From NCBI RefSeq assembly GCF_027938815.1, contig NZ_CP115913.1, forward strand, positions 5,242,001-5,306,000: a stretch of DNA of 64,000 nt. Direction: 5' to 3'. The stretch is from Oceanirhabdus sp. W0125-5. GTDB lineage: Bacteria > Bacillota > Clostridia > Clostridiales > Clostridiaceae. Position 1 is the first letter of the stretch. Each line of letters opens with the position of its first letter. The notes below the pieces were generated by a model that was not told the origin of the DNA, ran no database searches, and worked only from the letters and a program-made list of their open reading frames with translations. The position numbers were made by a program, and so were the translations under genes. Of the stretch, positions 41,975 through 51,472 are shown in pieces.

Positions 41975-44119
41975 ATGAAAAGTATTAAAGCTAAACTTAT
42001 GCTAGGCACATCTGCATTGATAATATTTACTCTAATTATCTTAGGAATAATAACAGTAAATGTATCAGAAGATGCCCTAGTAAAACAGACAAAAAATACA
42101 ATTAAGACCGAAGTTGATAAAATATTTGAGTTGTATGGTAGAGTTAGTGAGGATATCAATTCTATAGAAGCTGATATGCTTAATCAATACGATGACTTTA
42201 TTAAATATCAAGTGGATGGTTCTATGTCAGTTATAGACTCAGTCTACAAAAAATATGAGTCTGGTCTTTTGAGTGAAAATGAAGCTAAAGAATTAGCCAA
42301 AGAATTAATTAAGGAAATAAGGTATGGTGATGACGGGTATTTATGGATAGATGATGAAAATGGAGTACTTTTAGCTCACCCAATAATTCCTCAAAAAGAA
42401 GGTATTAATAGAACAAATCTTCAAGATCCTAATGGTGTTAAGCTAATACAGGAAATAATTAGCGCAGCAAAAAACAATAAAAATAACGGTTATACAGACT
42501 TCATGTGGGAAAGACCGCAAGATGTAGGAACTGGGAATTTAAGCCCTAAAAGAGCATATTCTAAATACTTTGAGCCTTGGGGCTGGATAATAAGTACAGG
42601 TAACTATATAGATGATATACATAAGGAAGTAAAACAATATCAATCTATGGTAAGAGACTATTTCCAAAGTGATATTGAAGAAATGAGTAAAGATAAAACA
42701 GTAGCTATTTTAGATTCAAAAGGGACATTTCTTTATTTTTCTGCAAAAGATATTGTTGGAACAACTATAAATGTAAAGGATATCAAGACTGGAGAAGATG
42801 TTGGCAAAAAAATTCTATCTACAGATAATGATTTTTTAGAATACACAATTGAGGATTTAGTTACTAAAAAAGAAGTTGAAAAACTTTCTTATGTAAGACA
42901 TGATAAGAAACATGATATATTTATAGTAACTTCTGCTAACGAAGAAATAGTATTTACAGATGTTAAAAATATTATTAACTTGTTTATGGTGATGACTGCT
43001 ATTGCAATATTTATTTCTCTAGCAGTAATGTACTTCTTAGCCAATGCCTTTACAAAGCCTATAAAAGAATTAACAGTAATCAGTGAAAAGGTAAGCAAAG
43101 GTGACTTAACTGTAAATATTAAAGTTAAGGAAAAAGATGAAATTGGAATATTAAAAAATTCCTTCAATGTAATGGTTCAAAATTTAAAAGGGCTTGTTAA
43201 CCAAACAAATAGTACTGTTAATTCTGTTAACGAATCAACATCTATGCTAGCAGATATGGTTGATCAGTCTACTATTACAATTAATCAAGTATCATCTGCA
43301 GTAGAAGAAACTGCAGCTGGAGCACTAGAACAAGCTAAATTAACCCAAGAGGGAGTTCAAAAAGGAAGCCAATTAGAAGAAACAGCTAATAACATTAGAG
43401 AAGATGCTGATGAAATGAAAGCTTCAGCTGAAGAAATGAGAATTATGGGACAAAAAGGAAAGGAAGTAACTAGCGACCTTACAGAAAAACAAAAGATTAC
43501 TAATAAATCTATTAGAGATATCTTTGATGTTGTTAGTGCTTTAGGAGAAAGAGTAAAGAGTATTGGTGAGTTTACAAGCGCAATCTCTCAAATTTCAGAA
43601 CAAACTAACTTGCTTGCATTAAATGCTGCTATTGAAGCTGCTCGAGCAGGAGAACAAGGAAAAGGTTTTGCTGTAGTTGCTGAAGAAGTAAGAAAACTTG
43701 CAGAAGAATCAAGCAGAGCTGCTGCTGACGTACAGCAAATCGTTAATAACATTCAGAATGATACAAATAAAACTATTAATGTTGTTAATGAAACAAAAGA
43801 AATATTCAATGATCAGAATAATGCTGTTATGAGTACAGAAAAAATATTTATAGAATTAGATGGTACAATAGCAAATTCTATGAACAGAATAAGCAGCTTA
43901 TATGATAGAGTTGATGAATTAAACAATGTAAAAGATCAAGTTTTAGAAACAATCAATGAGATTGATGTTATGTGTGAACAATCAGCAGCTGCCGCTGAGG
44001 AAGTTTCAGCATCAGTTGAGGAACAAAACTCAACTATGCAGGAAATAAACGAACATGTTAAAATGCTAGAAAATAATTCAAAAGAATTAAAAGATGCAAT
44101 AGATAAATTTACAATTTAA
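41975..44119 (+). CDS. Methyl-accepting chemotaxis protein with single Cache domain
   Basis: The 714-residue product has an N-terminal helix (8-28), and an external sCache_2-type sensor domain (GDDGYLWIDDENGVLLAHPI, FEPWGWIISTGNYID, about 95-220). A second external stretch follows, then a second helix (about 328-350), a HAMP domain (FTKPIKELTVISEKVSKGDL) and the signalling domain with hairpin tip FTSAISQISEQTNLLALNAAIEAARAGEQG. GGGAGGTTACAA precedes the ATG. It senses an external small molecule and controls CheA and flagella. Confidence 0.95.
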   Translation: MKSIKAKLMLGTSALIIFTLIILGIITVNVSEDALVKQTKNTIKTEVDKIFELYGRVSEDINSIEADMLNQYDDFIKYQVDGSMSVIDSVYKKYESGLLSENEAKELAKELIKEIRYGDDGYLWIDDENGVLLAHPIIPQKEGINRTNLQDPNGVKLIQEIISAAKNNKNNGYTDFMWERPQDVGTGNLSPKRAYSKYFEPWGWIISTGNYIDDIHKEVKQYQSMVRDYFQSDIEEMSKDKTVAILDSKGTFLYFSAKDIVGTTINVKDIKTGEDVGKKILSTDNDFLEYTIEDLVTKKEVEKLSYVRHDKKHDIFIVTSANEEIVFTDVKNIINLFMVMTAIAIFISLAVMYFLANAFTKPIKELTVISEKVSKGDLTVNIKVKEKDEIGILKNSFNVMVQNLKGLVNQTNSTVNSVNESTSMLADMVDQSTITINQVSSAVEETAAGALEQAKLTQEGVQKGSQLEETANNIREDADEMKASAEEMRIMGQKGKEVTSDLTEKQKITNKSIRDIFDVVSALGERVKSIGEFTSAISQISEQTNLLALNAAIEAARAGEQGKGFAVVAEEVRKLAEESSRAAADVQQIVNNIQNDTNKTINVVNETKEIFNDQNNAVMSTEKIFIELDGTIANSMNRISSLYDRVDELNNVKDQVLETINEIDVMCEQSAAAAEEVSASVEEQNSTMQEINEHVKMLENNSKELKDAIDKFTI

Positions 44120-44133
44120 ATACAAACTAACAA

Positions 44134-44169
44134 AGAACCCCTAGGTGGACTTTTCCACCTAGGGGTTCT
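44134..44169. terminator. Bidirectional terminator
   Basis: AGAACCCCTAGGTGGA and TCCACCTAGGGGTTCT form a perfect 16-bp stem between the MCP and the convergent DUF5050 gene. Confidence 0.85.
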
Positions 44170-44181
44170 ACATACACATTG

Positions 44182-45771
44182 TTATTCAGAAAGCTTAAAT
44201 AAGCCATAAGAATAGATGAAATCAGACCAAGTATAAGTGGAATATACATCTCCAGATATAACATAAAACTCATGAGCGTAATATTTTCGTTCTATTTTTG
44301 TTTTATCTGTTCCATCTGTTTTCATTTTATATAATCCATTAAGAGTAGTATAATATATATATTCACCATCCACATTTATGTTTGTAGATTGTTCATCATT
44401 AAGTTTTTGTATTTCCGTACCATCAATTTTCATCTTATATATTGACGCATCACCTGGTTCATTCTCCCCTTCAACTTTAGTGAAATACAACCAATCCCCT
44501 GAAGGTATAACATGATCTACCATATCATTATATATTTGTGTTTCCTCGGTTCCATCAGTTTTTAATCTATAAATAGTTCTATCAACTGCCCCGTTTCTGT
44601 AATAAATATAATCTCCTGATACACTTAACTTATGAATTATATTGTCACTAAGTTTAACCTTATTTGTACCATCTGTTTTAATTTTATATAGACCATTATT
44701 AACATAATATATATCATCACCAATCACAGTAATATTTGAAGCCCCACTGTCTAATACTTCTTTTTCGGTTCCATCAATCTTCATTTTAGTCAAACTACCT
44801 CTGTTACCAAAGTCTTTATAATATATATAATCACCTACAACATTTAAATACGCTCCTGGAGTCTCACTTAAAACCTGTTTATCTGTACCGTCCTTTTTCA
44901 CTCTGTATATTTTGCAATATTCACTATACCTAGGGTCCTCAGCTAAAATTGAGTAATAGATATATTTTCCCTGAGATGCTACAAGTCCACCAAACATAGC
45001 AGGACCATTAATGTTACCAGCTGAATTTCCTACAATGTTTACTTGATCAACTGCAAATAACTTATAAGCATCCCATGAAGCATCTGAGCCTTTTTTTCTC
45101 ATATGAACATTAATCAATACTTCATGATTTGGAATATCAATTTCAGCAGTTCCATATTCACCGTTTGAAAAAACACCTTTTTCACTATCATAAAACATAA
45201 CCTTATACTCATAGTCTTGTGGATTATCTATATTGTTTAATATAAACTTTTCAGGTTCACGTTTATACGCTATATTATTATTTAATATATCATGTCCTTC
45301 TTCTGCTATTACGCCAGTGTAACTGTAACAATCATAACTTCCACTTTCATTTTTATATTTACCATTTGTAACCTCTGCTCTTTTTACCCATACAGATACT
45401 TTGTTAAGCCCCTCTACCAATACTTCATTTTCAGGAAGAGTAATTAAATATGGCTTTTGGGAATCTACAATACCACTCCAACCAGTACTAACCCAGTTCC
45501 CCTTTGTATCATAATACCATAAATTATATTGAACTTTTTCAGCACCTTCTGAAGTAACATAATAAGAGGCTTTTTTACCAGCAGCTGCAGTATGAGACTT
45601 ATCCTTTTCTGTACCAATAAGCCACTTAACTTTTAGCCCAACTTCATTATCATATTTATATGCATATCCAGAGTTATTTTTATAGAAAACAGTCTCAGCA
45701 GATGCATTAGTATGGGATACAACTGATAGTATACCTATAGTACATGCGATCATCATTAGTTTTTTTATCAT
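44182..45771 (-). CDS. Secreted DUF5050-type beta-propeller protein
   Basis: The 529-residue product has a signal peptide (MIKKLMMIACTIGILSVVSH, about 1-25) and an N-terminal beta domain (about 30-150). After a middle segment comes a run of about seven repeats from about 260 to the end with the pattern YIYYxNxxxxxxLYKMKTDGTxxxxL, e.g. YIYYTTLNGLYKMKTDGT and YIYYKDFGNRGSLTKMKIDG. This is the DUF5050 repeat, a predicted beta-propeller common in clostridial secreted proteins. Ligand unknown. GGAGGTAAATGA precedes ATG 45771. Confidence 0.85.
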   Translation of the reverse strand: MIKKLMMIACTIGILSVVSHTNASAETVFYKNNSGYAYKYDNEVGLKVKWLIGTEKDKSHTAAAGKKASYYVTSEGAEKVQYNLWYYDTKGNWVSTGWSGIVDSQKPYLITLPENEVLVEGLNKVSVWVKRAEVTNGKYKNESGSYDCYSYTGVIAEEGHDILNNNIAYKREPEKFILNNIDNPQDYEYKVMFYDSEKGVFSNGEYGTAEIDIPNHEVLINVHMRKKGSDASWDAYKLFAVDQVNIVGNSAGNINGPAMFGGLVASQGKYIYYSILAEDPRYSEYCKIYRVKKDGTDKQVLSETPGAYLNVVGDYIYYKDFGNRGSLTKMKIDGTEKEVLDSGASNITVIGDDIYYVNNGLYKIKTDGTNKVKLSDNIIHKLSVSGDYIYYRNGAVDRTIYRLKTDGTEETQIYNDMVDHVIPSGDWLYFTKVEGENEPGDASIYKMKIDGTEIQKLNDEQSTNINVDGEYIYYTTLNGLYKMKTDGTDKTKIERKYYAHEFYVISGDVYSTYTWSDFIYSYGLFKLSE

Positions 45772-45837
45772 TCATTTACCTCCATAATAATTTAGTGTAA
45801 ATAAAGTGTGCAATTTATAAAGTTGCAAAAAAATAAA

Positions 45838-45886
45838 ATACCTTACATAGAAGAAGTTATTTCCTATCTCTGTGGCAAGGTATTTC
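45838..45886. terminator. Weak terminator-type hairpin between divergent/tandem units
   Basis: AATACCTT and AAGGTATT are inverted copies around an AT-rich loop with inner ATAG/CTAT-type pairs; T-rich on the minus side. Confidence 0.5.
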
Positions 45887-46031
45887 TTATATTCTTAAAC
45901 TCTAAAGTAATTTTTTCGCTGTTGACACTTTGTATTATAGAGCAATATTTTTTCTAATGCATTATGAAACTGCAGCTATATTTCTTAGAAATTCCCCTGT
46001 TCTGAAAAATTTTCTATTACACTAATGATAT

Positions 46032-47207
46032 TTATACTTCAGTATATTCCCAACAAGGAGCTATATTTTTCAGTATTTTTAAACTGGATTTTGTTTTATC
46101 ACAAGTATATTTAAAGCCTACATCATTAGCCACTTTCTTAATGATTTTTATATCTTCTGTATATATATGTTCTTTGAACTTATCTAAATCCCTAACTAAA
46201 ATAGCTCTATATATTTTCTTTTCTTCTTCGTATCTTAATCTGTAAACTGGAATACTTGATGCTGATTTTAGAAAAGTCTTCCCTTCACTATATCCAATTT
46301 TTATCTTAGATATAGTTCCAATATCAGTATATTTATAGTTCTGATTACTTATAAAATTCCCCATACCATAATTTACATATACTGCTTTGTTATCAATCTT
46401 TATTATTTCTGATTTTCTTGGTACATGGGGATGGCTGCATACTACAGCATCTACACCTTGATTTATTATAAAATCTATTAATTCCTTTTGATATGTTTCA
46501 ATCTCTAATTTATATTCTGTACCTATATGCAAATATACAATTAAGTAATTACACCCTACTCCCTTTAAATGCTTAATTTCTTTCTTTATATTTTCCTTAT
46601 CAATATAGTTTATATAATCCTTGTACTTATTTCCTCCATTAACTCCATAAGTGTATGCCATTACCCCTGCTTTTATTTTCCCTTTATTAAGAACAATTGA
46701 TTTTTTATTTTCAGGATATCCTGCTCCTAAAGTTTTAATTCCTGATTCCTCTAACTTTTTGAGAGTATTAGTCAGGCCTTGATATCCTGTATCTAATATG
46801 TGGTTATGAGAATTTATTAATACCTTTACTTTAAGATTTTTCATAGTATCTAGTATACCTTTTGGTGCATTGAAGCAAGGATAGCCTGATACAGGTCTTT
46901 CCTCATTTATACCTGACTCAATATTAGATATATTAATATCGTTACCTTCAAATTCACCTTTTATTTCCTTGAACAAATCGTCAAATTTGTATTCGCCATT
47001 CTCCTTAACACTTTCCATCATGGAGTCATGCATAAGAATATCTCCAGTAAACATTATAGATAACTCTTCCTCTTGTTGTAATTTTTTATCAATCACAATT
47101 ATACTTTGATTAATTTCATTATTAATTGCTTGTACCACTTTGCTATTATAAAAAATATTAATAAGACTTAAAGCCACGATCAACACATAAATATTTCTTC
47201 TTCTCAT
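46032..47207 (-). CDS. CapA-family protein (poly-gamma-glutamate synthesis type)
   Basis: The 391-residue product has an N-terminal hydrophobic anchor (YVLIVALSLINIFYN, about 6-22) and a calcineurin-like phosphoesterase domain of the CapA/PgsA type. Its motifs are FTGDILMHDSMM, SNIESGI, NSHNHILDTGYQGL, YLHIGTEY, SHPHVPR and YVNYGMGNFIS. Family members include the PgsA subunit of poly-gamma-glutamate synthesis, but most clostridial copies stand alone and are of unknown role, and no pgsBC gene is present here. AAGGAGGAAGTT precedes ATG 47207. Confidence 0.9.
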   Translation of the reverse strand: MRRRNIYVLIVALSLINIFYNSKVVQAINNEINQSIIVIDKKLQQEEELSIMFTGDILMHDSMMESVKENGEYKFDDLFKEIKGEFEGNDINISNIESGINEERPVSGYPCFNAPKGILDTMKNLKVKVLINSHNHILDTGYQGLTNTLKKLEESGIKTLGAGYPENKKSIVLNKGKIKAGVMAYTYGVNGGNKYKDYINYIDKENIKKEIKHLKGVGCNYLIVYLHIGTEYKLEIETYQKELIDFIINQGVDAVVCSHPHVPRKSEIIKIDNKAVYVNYGMGNFISNQNYKYTDIGTISKIKIGYSEGKTFLKSASSIPVYRLRYEEEKKIYRAILVRDLDKFKEHIYTEDIKIIKKVANDVGFKYTCDKTKSSLKILKNIAPCWEYTEV

Positions 47208-47277
47208 AACTTCCTCCTTAATACCGTCTTATTATATTTTAATACCATTACCAATATTTGTAAATGAGTTACAAAAT

Positions 47278-47302
47278 AAAAGCAGCCTTTTGGCTGCTTC
47301 TT
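47278..47302 (-). terminator. Terminator after the PC4-like gene
   Basis: AAGCAGCC and GGCTGCTT form an 8-bp stem with loop TTTT, T-rich tract on the minus strand. Confidence 0.7.
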
Positions 47303-47305
47303 ATG

Positions 47306-47527
47306 TTATATATCCATATTATCAAGTATTCTTTTTAATTCTCTTAACTCATCATTAGAAAGAGTAACACCCTTACCCATTTTTTGATGCTCAGGATCCC
47401 ATTCTCTTATATCAAACTTTGGTGCTCTATCATTCCAACTGATTATATTAAGTTCTTTCTTCCACCCTTTTGATGACTCTGACAGAGTTCCTAAGGTTTC
47501 TTTTATCTCAAATTTAATTCCTGCCAT
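47306..47527 (-). CDS. YdbC-family PC4-like ssDNA-binding protein
   Basis: The 73-residue product matches the YdbC/PC4 group: FEIKETLGTLSESSKGWKKELNIISWNDR...KFDIREWDPEHQKMGKGVTLSNDELRELKRIL. The central basic-aromatic strand and the C-terminal helix are characteristic. Members bind single-stranded DNA as dimers and may act in transcription or DNA repair. TAGGAGGAAACAAAT precedes the ATG. Confidence 0.92.
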   Translation of the reverse strand: MAGIKFEIKETLGTLSESSKGWKKELNIISWNDRAPKFDIREWDPEHQKMGKGVTLSNDELRELKRILDNMDI

Positions 47528-47608
47528 ATTTGTTTCCTCCTAGATATTCATATATTCTAAACTTTAACACACCTTTCAAATATTATACTATATTTTTTAT
47601 TTAAAAAA

Positions 47609-47694
47609 ATGTTTCGGGGTCAATGTTTCGGAGTCTGGTACACAGACAAAATATGGATGCGTACCTGGTACACATACAAAATTTACATGTTGAT
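47609..47694. repeat. Short direct repeats and small hairpins upstream of a membrane-anchored protein gene
   Basis: ATGTTTCGGGGTC and ATGTTTCGGAGTC stand side by side, followed by two copies of CTGGTACACA(G/T)ACAAAAT about 30 bases apart. GTCTGGTACACAGAC within it is a small hairpin. A GGGGTCTGACCCC palindrome at 54570-54582 has a related core. It may be a footprint of REP-type transposable repeats. Confidence 0.4.
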
Positions 47695-47765
47695 TATTCC
47701 CAAAACAGTTACTTTTTATATACAAAATGTTATACTTTAGATATATGTAAGGAGGTCTCATAATC

Positions 47766-48302
47766 ATGAAAAAAATACATTATGTATCAATAATAATACT
47801 ATTAATCATAAGCAATTTATTCACTATCTTCTTTTATTCTGATTATAAACTAAAACATAGCAGAACACTTAAGTCTAATATTAAAGAGGCATATTTATTA
47901 CATGGTCAAAATTCCAATTGGCTTTTTAAAGGTGGAAATATATTCTTAGGAGATTACCAAGATCTATTCGTTGGTTCTTCTATCAAATACATTGGTACCA
48001 AAGAATTAAAAACAGATACGATAACTGCTACAATTTCTGTGAGAGATAAAAATACCGATGTACTTAAAACTCCAGTAAATGGTACTCATTTCTCTAGCGA
48101 TAATTTCAGTACTACTAGCCTTAATGGAACCCTTGAAATCCCATTAGGGACTGGACTAACCTCTTCAGAATGCAAACTAAATTATAGTTATGATTTAGAT
48201 TCAAATTCAGTAGTTTACGTTGATATAGAATATGTAATAGATGGGGAACTTATAAAGGAACGTTTTGAGTTACATTCCATTTCTATTGATTTGAACCAAT
48301 AA
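47766..48302 (+). CDS. Membrane-anchored exported protein, unknown
   Basis: The 178-residue product has one N-terminal hydrophobic helix (YVSIIILLIISNLFTIFFY, about 5-24) and an outside beta-rich domain (GGNIFLGDYQDLFVGSSIKYIG, DTITATISVRDKNTD, YVDIEYVIDGELIKERFEL). No family recognised. AAGGAGGTCTCATAATC precedes the ATG. The next gene follows after 51 bases. Confidence 0.78.
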   Translation: MKKIHYVSIIILLIISNLFTIFFYSDYKLKHSRTLKSNIKEAYLLHGQNSNWLFKGGNIFLGDYQDLFVGSSIKYIGTKELKTDTITATISVRDKNTDVLKTPVNGTHFSSDNFSTTSLNGTLEIPLGTGLTSSECKLNYSYDLDSNSVVYVDIEYVIDGELIKERFELHSISIDLNQ

Positions 48303-48353
48303 TAATTTTTTATACTATATAAATTAACCATAAATAAAAAAGGAGTGAATCAT

Positions 48354-49421
48354 ATGAAAGTTAACTCAGTTGAACTCATTAAAAAACTATCAAATGCCTA
48401 TGGTGCACCTGGTTTTGAGGATGATGTTGTAGAAATCATAAAGAAAGACTTTGGACATGTCTTCAATATAAAAGAAGACTCCATGAGAAATCTAGTACTA
48501 TACAGAAAAAATCATGATGGAAATAAACCCGTTATTATGCTAGATGGTCACTCTGATGAGGTTGGCTTTATTATTAAGAGCATAAAAGCAAATGGTACTA
48601 TGCGATTTTTACCTTTAGGGGGATGGATGGCTCAAAATGTTCCTGCTCATAAAGTTATGATTAAAAATGAAGAAGGTAAATACGTTGAGGGGATTATAGC
48701 TACAAAACCACCTCATTTTATAACTGGACCTGTAACTCTTCAACCTATAAGTGATATGGTAATTGATGTAGGAGCTACAAGTTATGATGAAGTTATTAAT
48801 ACTTTCAAAATAGAACCTGGTGCCCCTGTTATCCCACATGCTGAATTTTCTTTCAATGAAGAGACAGGTGTTATGTTAGGTAAGGCTTTTGATAACAGAT
48901 TAGGTTGTGGATGTGTACTTGAAACATTACTAGCCTTAGAAGGATTAGATCTTCCTGTGGATGTAGTCGGTTCAATATCAGTACAAGAGGAAGTTGGTTG
49001 TAGAGGAGCAAAAGTCAATGCAAATACAATAAAACCTAATTTAGCTATTGTATTTGAAGGTTCTCCAGCAGATGATACCTTTATGGATAAATATGATTCT
49101 CAAGGAGCTCTAAAAAAAGGAACCCAAATAAGACACTATGATAAGAGATTAATTGCAAATCACAGATTAATTTCTCTAGCTAAATCCACATCTAAAGAAA
49201 ACAATATTCCTTATCAATGTGCTGTACGCAGTGGTGGTGGAACGGATGCTGGTCCAATACATATTGAAGAATCGGCTGTTCCATGTCTTATACTTGGAAC
49301 CCCTGTCAGATATGCTCATACACATTATGGTTTTTCTGCTTTATCTGATTATAAAGCTTCTATTGATTTAGCTGCAGCATTAATTAGAGATATGACTGTT
49401 AATACTTTAAATTTCCTTTAA
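48354..49421 (+). CDS. M42-family metal aminopeptidase
   Basis: From ATG 48354, 8 bases after AGGAG, the product is 355 residues. It has the M42 (PepA/FrvX/YsdC) metal-site motifs: GHSDEVGF (first metal ligands His66, Asp68), AFDNRLGC, QEEVGCRGA (catalytic Glu pair), EGSPADD and RSGGGTDAGPIH, AHTHYGFS. These cobalt- or zinc-dependent enzymes are large oligomers trimming N-terminal residues from peptides. The frame has all motifs and the usual length. A terminator lies just behind. Confidence 0.95.
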   Translation: MKVNSVELIKKLSNAYGAPGFEDDVVEIIKKDFGHVFNIKEDSMRNLVLYRKNHDGNKPVIMLDGHSDEVGFIIKSIKANGTMRFLPLGGWMAQNVPAHKVMIKNEEGKYVEGIIATKPPHFITGPVTLQPISDMVIDVGATSYDEVINTFKIEPGAPVIPHAEFSFNEETGVMLGKAFDNRLGCGCVLETLLALEGLDLPVDVVGSISVQEEVGCRGAKVNANTIKPNLAIVFEGSPADDTFMDKYDSQGALKKGTQIRHYDKRLIANHRLISLAKSTSKENNIPYQCAVRSGGGTDAGPIHIEESAVPCLILGTPVRYAHTHYGFSALSDYKASIDLAAALIRDMTVNTLNFL

Positions 49422-49429
49422 AATAATAA

Positions 49430-49474
49430 AATAGTGCTATAAACCTTTTATATTTCTTAGTTTATAGCACTATT
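49430..49474. terminator. Bidirectional terminator
   Basis: AATAGTGCTATAAAC and GTTTATAGCACTATT form a perfect 15-bp stem between convergent M42 and MCP genes. Confidence 0.85.
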
Positions 49475-49499
49475 AACTTATTAGTTGGTAAACAACATT

Positions 49500-51467
49500 C
49501 TATATTTCAAACTTCTGTATCAACTCCTGAAGCTTATTAGATACACTTGCAAGTTCTTCTGCAGATACCGAAATATGCTCAATAGAAGCTGATTGTTCTT
49601 CTACTGAGGCCGCCACTTCTTCAGTTCCAGCAGCATTTTCTTGTGTTATACTGGCAATATTATTTATATTATCATTTACTACCTTTGAATTATCATTAAT
49701 CATTCTACTTGCTTCAGAAATTTCTTTTATATTTTCTGTTAAAACTGAAACAGACCCTAAAATCTCTTTAAATATACTTTCTGTTTGTTTAGATGCTTCT
49801 TCTTGTTCAAAAACTATTTTTTTAGCACCGTCCATTTCCTTAACAGCACCTTCTACTTCAATATTGATTTTATGTATAAGTTCACTTATACTCTGTGTTC
49901 CCCTACTTGATTCTTCTGCTAATTTTCTTACTTCTTCAGCTACAACTGCAAATCCTCTTCCTTGTTCTCCTGCTCTAGCTGCCTCAATTGCCGCATTTAA
50001 CGCTAATAAATTTGTTTGTTCTGAAATATTGCTTATAAACTCAATTATCTGTTCTATTTGCTGTGATTTCTCTGCCAGTGAAGATATAACATTCCCAATA
50101 TTCATTGCAGCATTCTTATTTTCAATTGTTTTAATATCTTGGTATTCTACATTCTTCATACCCTCATTGACATTTTCCATTGCCTTAACTGTAAGCTGTT
50201 CTGAGTTAACCAACTTCACAGATATTTGATTAATTCCAGTTATTAATGTATTTACCATTTCACTACCTTGTTGCGAAGCTTGTGCTTGTTCCGTGGCACC
50301 TATTGCCATTTCTGATATTGTATTTGCTACTTGCTCAGAAGCTTTACTAACTTCATTAGTGGAACTCATCATTTCTTGAGAACGTGAAGCTACCATAATT
50401 CCCATATCATTCATTTCAGATATTAACCCTCTTATATTTTCAATCATATGATTAAAGTTATCTGCAAGTATTCCTACTTCATCATTACTACTAATATCAA
50501 CTTTTACTTTCAGATTACCAGAGGCTACATCATTAGTTATATCAGCCATTTCTTTTACTGGTTTTATTCTTTGACTTACTATAAAATATACTATTATTCC
50601 AATTAAAACAATTACTATACATCCAATAATTATTATTGTATTTCTAATCTTTGAAATTCCACTACTTATTTCACTATAAAAAGTTGTCATGGCTATTGAC
50701 CATCCTGTTTCTGTTACAGGTGAATAAGCTGCAATCTTTTCTCGTCCTTCAAAATCATAATATTTAATATCCTCTTGTCCTTGAACCATATTTCCTGTCA
50801 TCTCTTTAACTGAATCACTACCCTCTTTCAAAGCATTATACTCAAGTATCATTTTTTCATTAGGATGAGCTATTACTATCCCTTCTTTATTAACCATGTA
50901 CGCATACCCATTTTTACCCCATTTCTCCTGGTTAACTATATCAGATAAATGAGCTAGTTTTATTGTTCCTCCAATTACTCCCTTAATATTCCCATAAACA
51001 TCTTTAATTGGGGACGCTATAACACAAATCGGCTCATTAACAGATTTTGATATTACAGGTTCTGACACAACTGTCTCCCCTTTCAAAGCCTTTGAAAAGT
51101 AATCTCTGTCGCTAATATCTCCATTTTTGCCATTAGCACTACTATACTTCCCCCATTTATCTGCTATAAGAATATCATGAAAATCAATTAAGCTTTCTTT
51201 GTTATCATCTACATATTCTTTAAACTCTTCAAAATCCAAGTTCTTAACTGGTTTTATATTTGATAATAATTTTATTTCACCTTTCCATACATTAATATTA
51301 TTATCAATAATCTTCACTAATTTTGTAACCTTACTTTGAGCTAACTGTTCTACATCATTAACAATTATCTTTCTTGATTCAAAATATGTTATTACTGATA
51401 ATGATATCATTCCAGCTATAACGCAAAGTAATACTGGTATCATAATTTTATACTTTAAGCTTTTCAT
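49500..51467 (-). CDS. Methyl-accepting chemotaxis protein with double Cache domain
   Basis: The 655-residue product has an N-terminal helix (about 8-26) and a dCache_1 sensor (IVKIIDNNINVWKGEIKLLS, DRDYFSKALKGETVVSEP, YMVNKEGIVIAHPNE, TGWSIAMTTFY; about 30-270). A second helix (about 278-298), HAMP (IKPVKEMADITNDVASGNL) and the signalling hairpin with tip FISNISEQTNLLALNAAIEAARAGEQG follow. Compared with 41975-44119 the sensor is of a different Cache type, so ligands differ. It starts 6 bases before the end of the HD-GYP gene frame, so the two are in one operon. Confidence 0.95.
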   Translation of the reverse strand: MKSLKYKIMIPVLLCVIAGMISLSVITYFESRKIIVNDVEQLAQSKVTKLVKIIDNNINVWKGEIKLLSNIKPVKNLDFEEFKEYVDDNKESLIDFHDILIADKWGKYSSANGKNGDISDRDYFSKALKGETVVSEPVISKSVNEPICVIASPIKDVYGNIKGVIGGTIKLAHLSDIVNQEKWGKNGYAYMVNKEGIVIAHPNEKMILEYNALKEGSDSVKEMTGNMVQGQEDIKYYDFEGREKIAAYSPVTETGWSIAMTTFYSEISSGISKIRNTIIIIGCIVIVLIGIIVYFIVSQRIKPVKEMADITNDVASGNLKVKVDISSNDEVGILADNFNHMIENIRGLISEMNDMGIMVASRSQEMMSSTNEVSKASEQVANTISEMAIGATEQAQASQQGSEMVNTLITGINQISVKLVNSEQLTVKAMENVNEGMKNVEYQDIKTIENKNAAMNIGNVISSLAEKSQQIEQIIEFISNISEQTNLLALNAAIEAARAGEQGRGFAVVAEEVRKLAEESSRGTQSISELIHKINIEVEGAVKEMDGAKKIVFEQEEASKQTESIFKEILGSVSVLTENIKEISEASRMINDNSKVVNDNINNIASITQENAAGTEEVAASVEEQSASIEHISVSAEELASVSNKLQELIQKFEI

Positions 51468-51472
51468 AAGTA

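Noticed and set aside
46032..47207. Poly-gamma-glutamate capsule operon
   Set aside because: Only the CapA-type protein is present; no pgsB/pgsC-like genes stand nearby.
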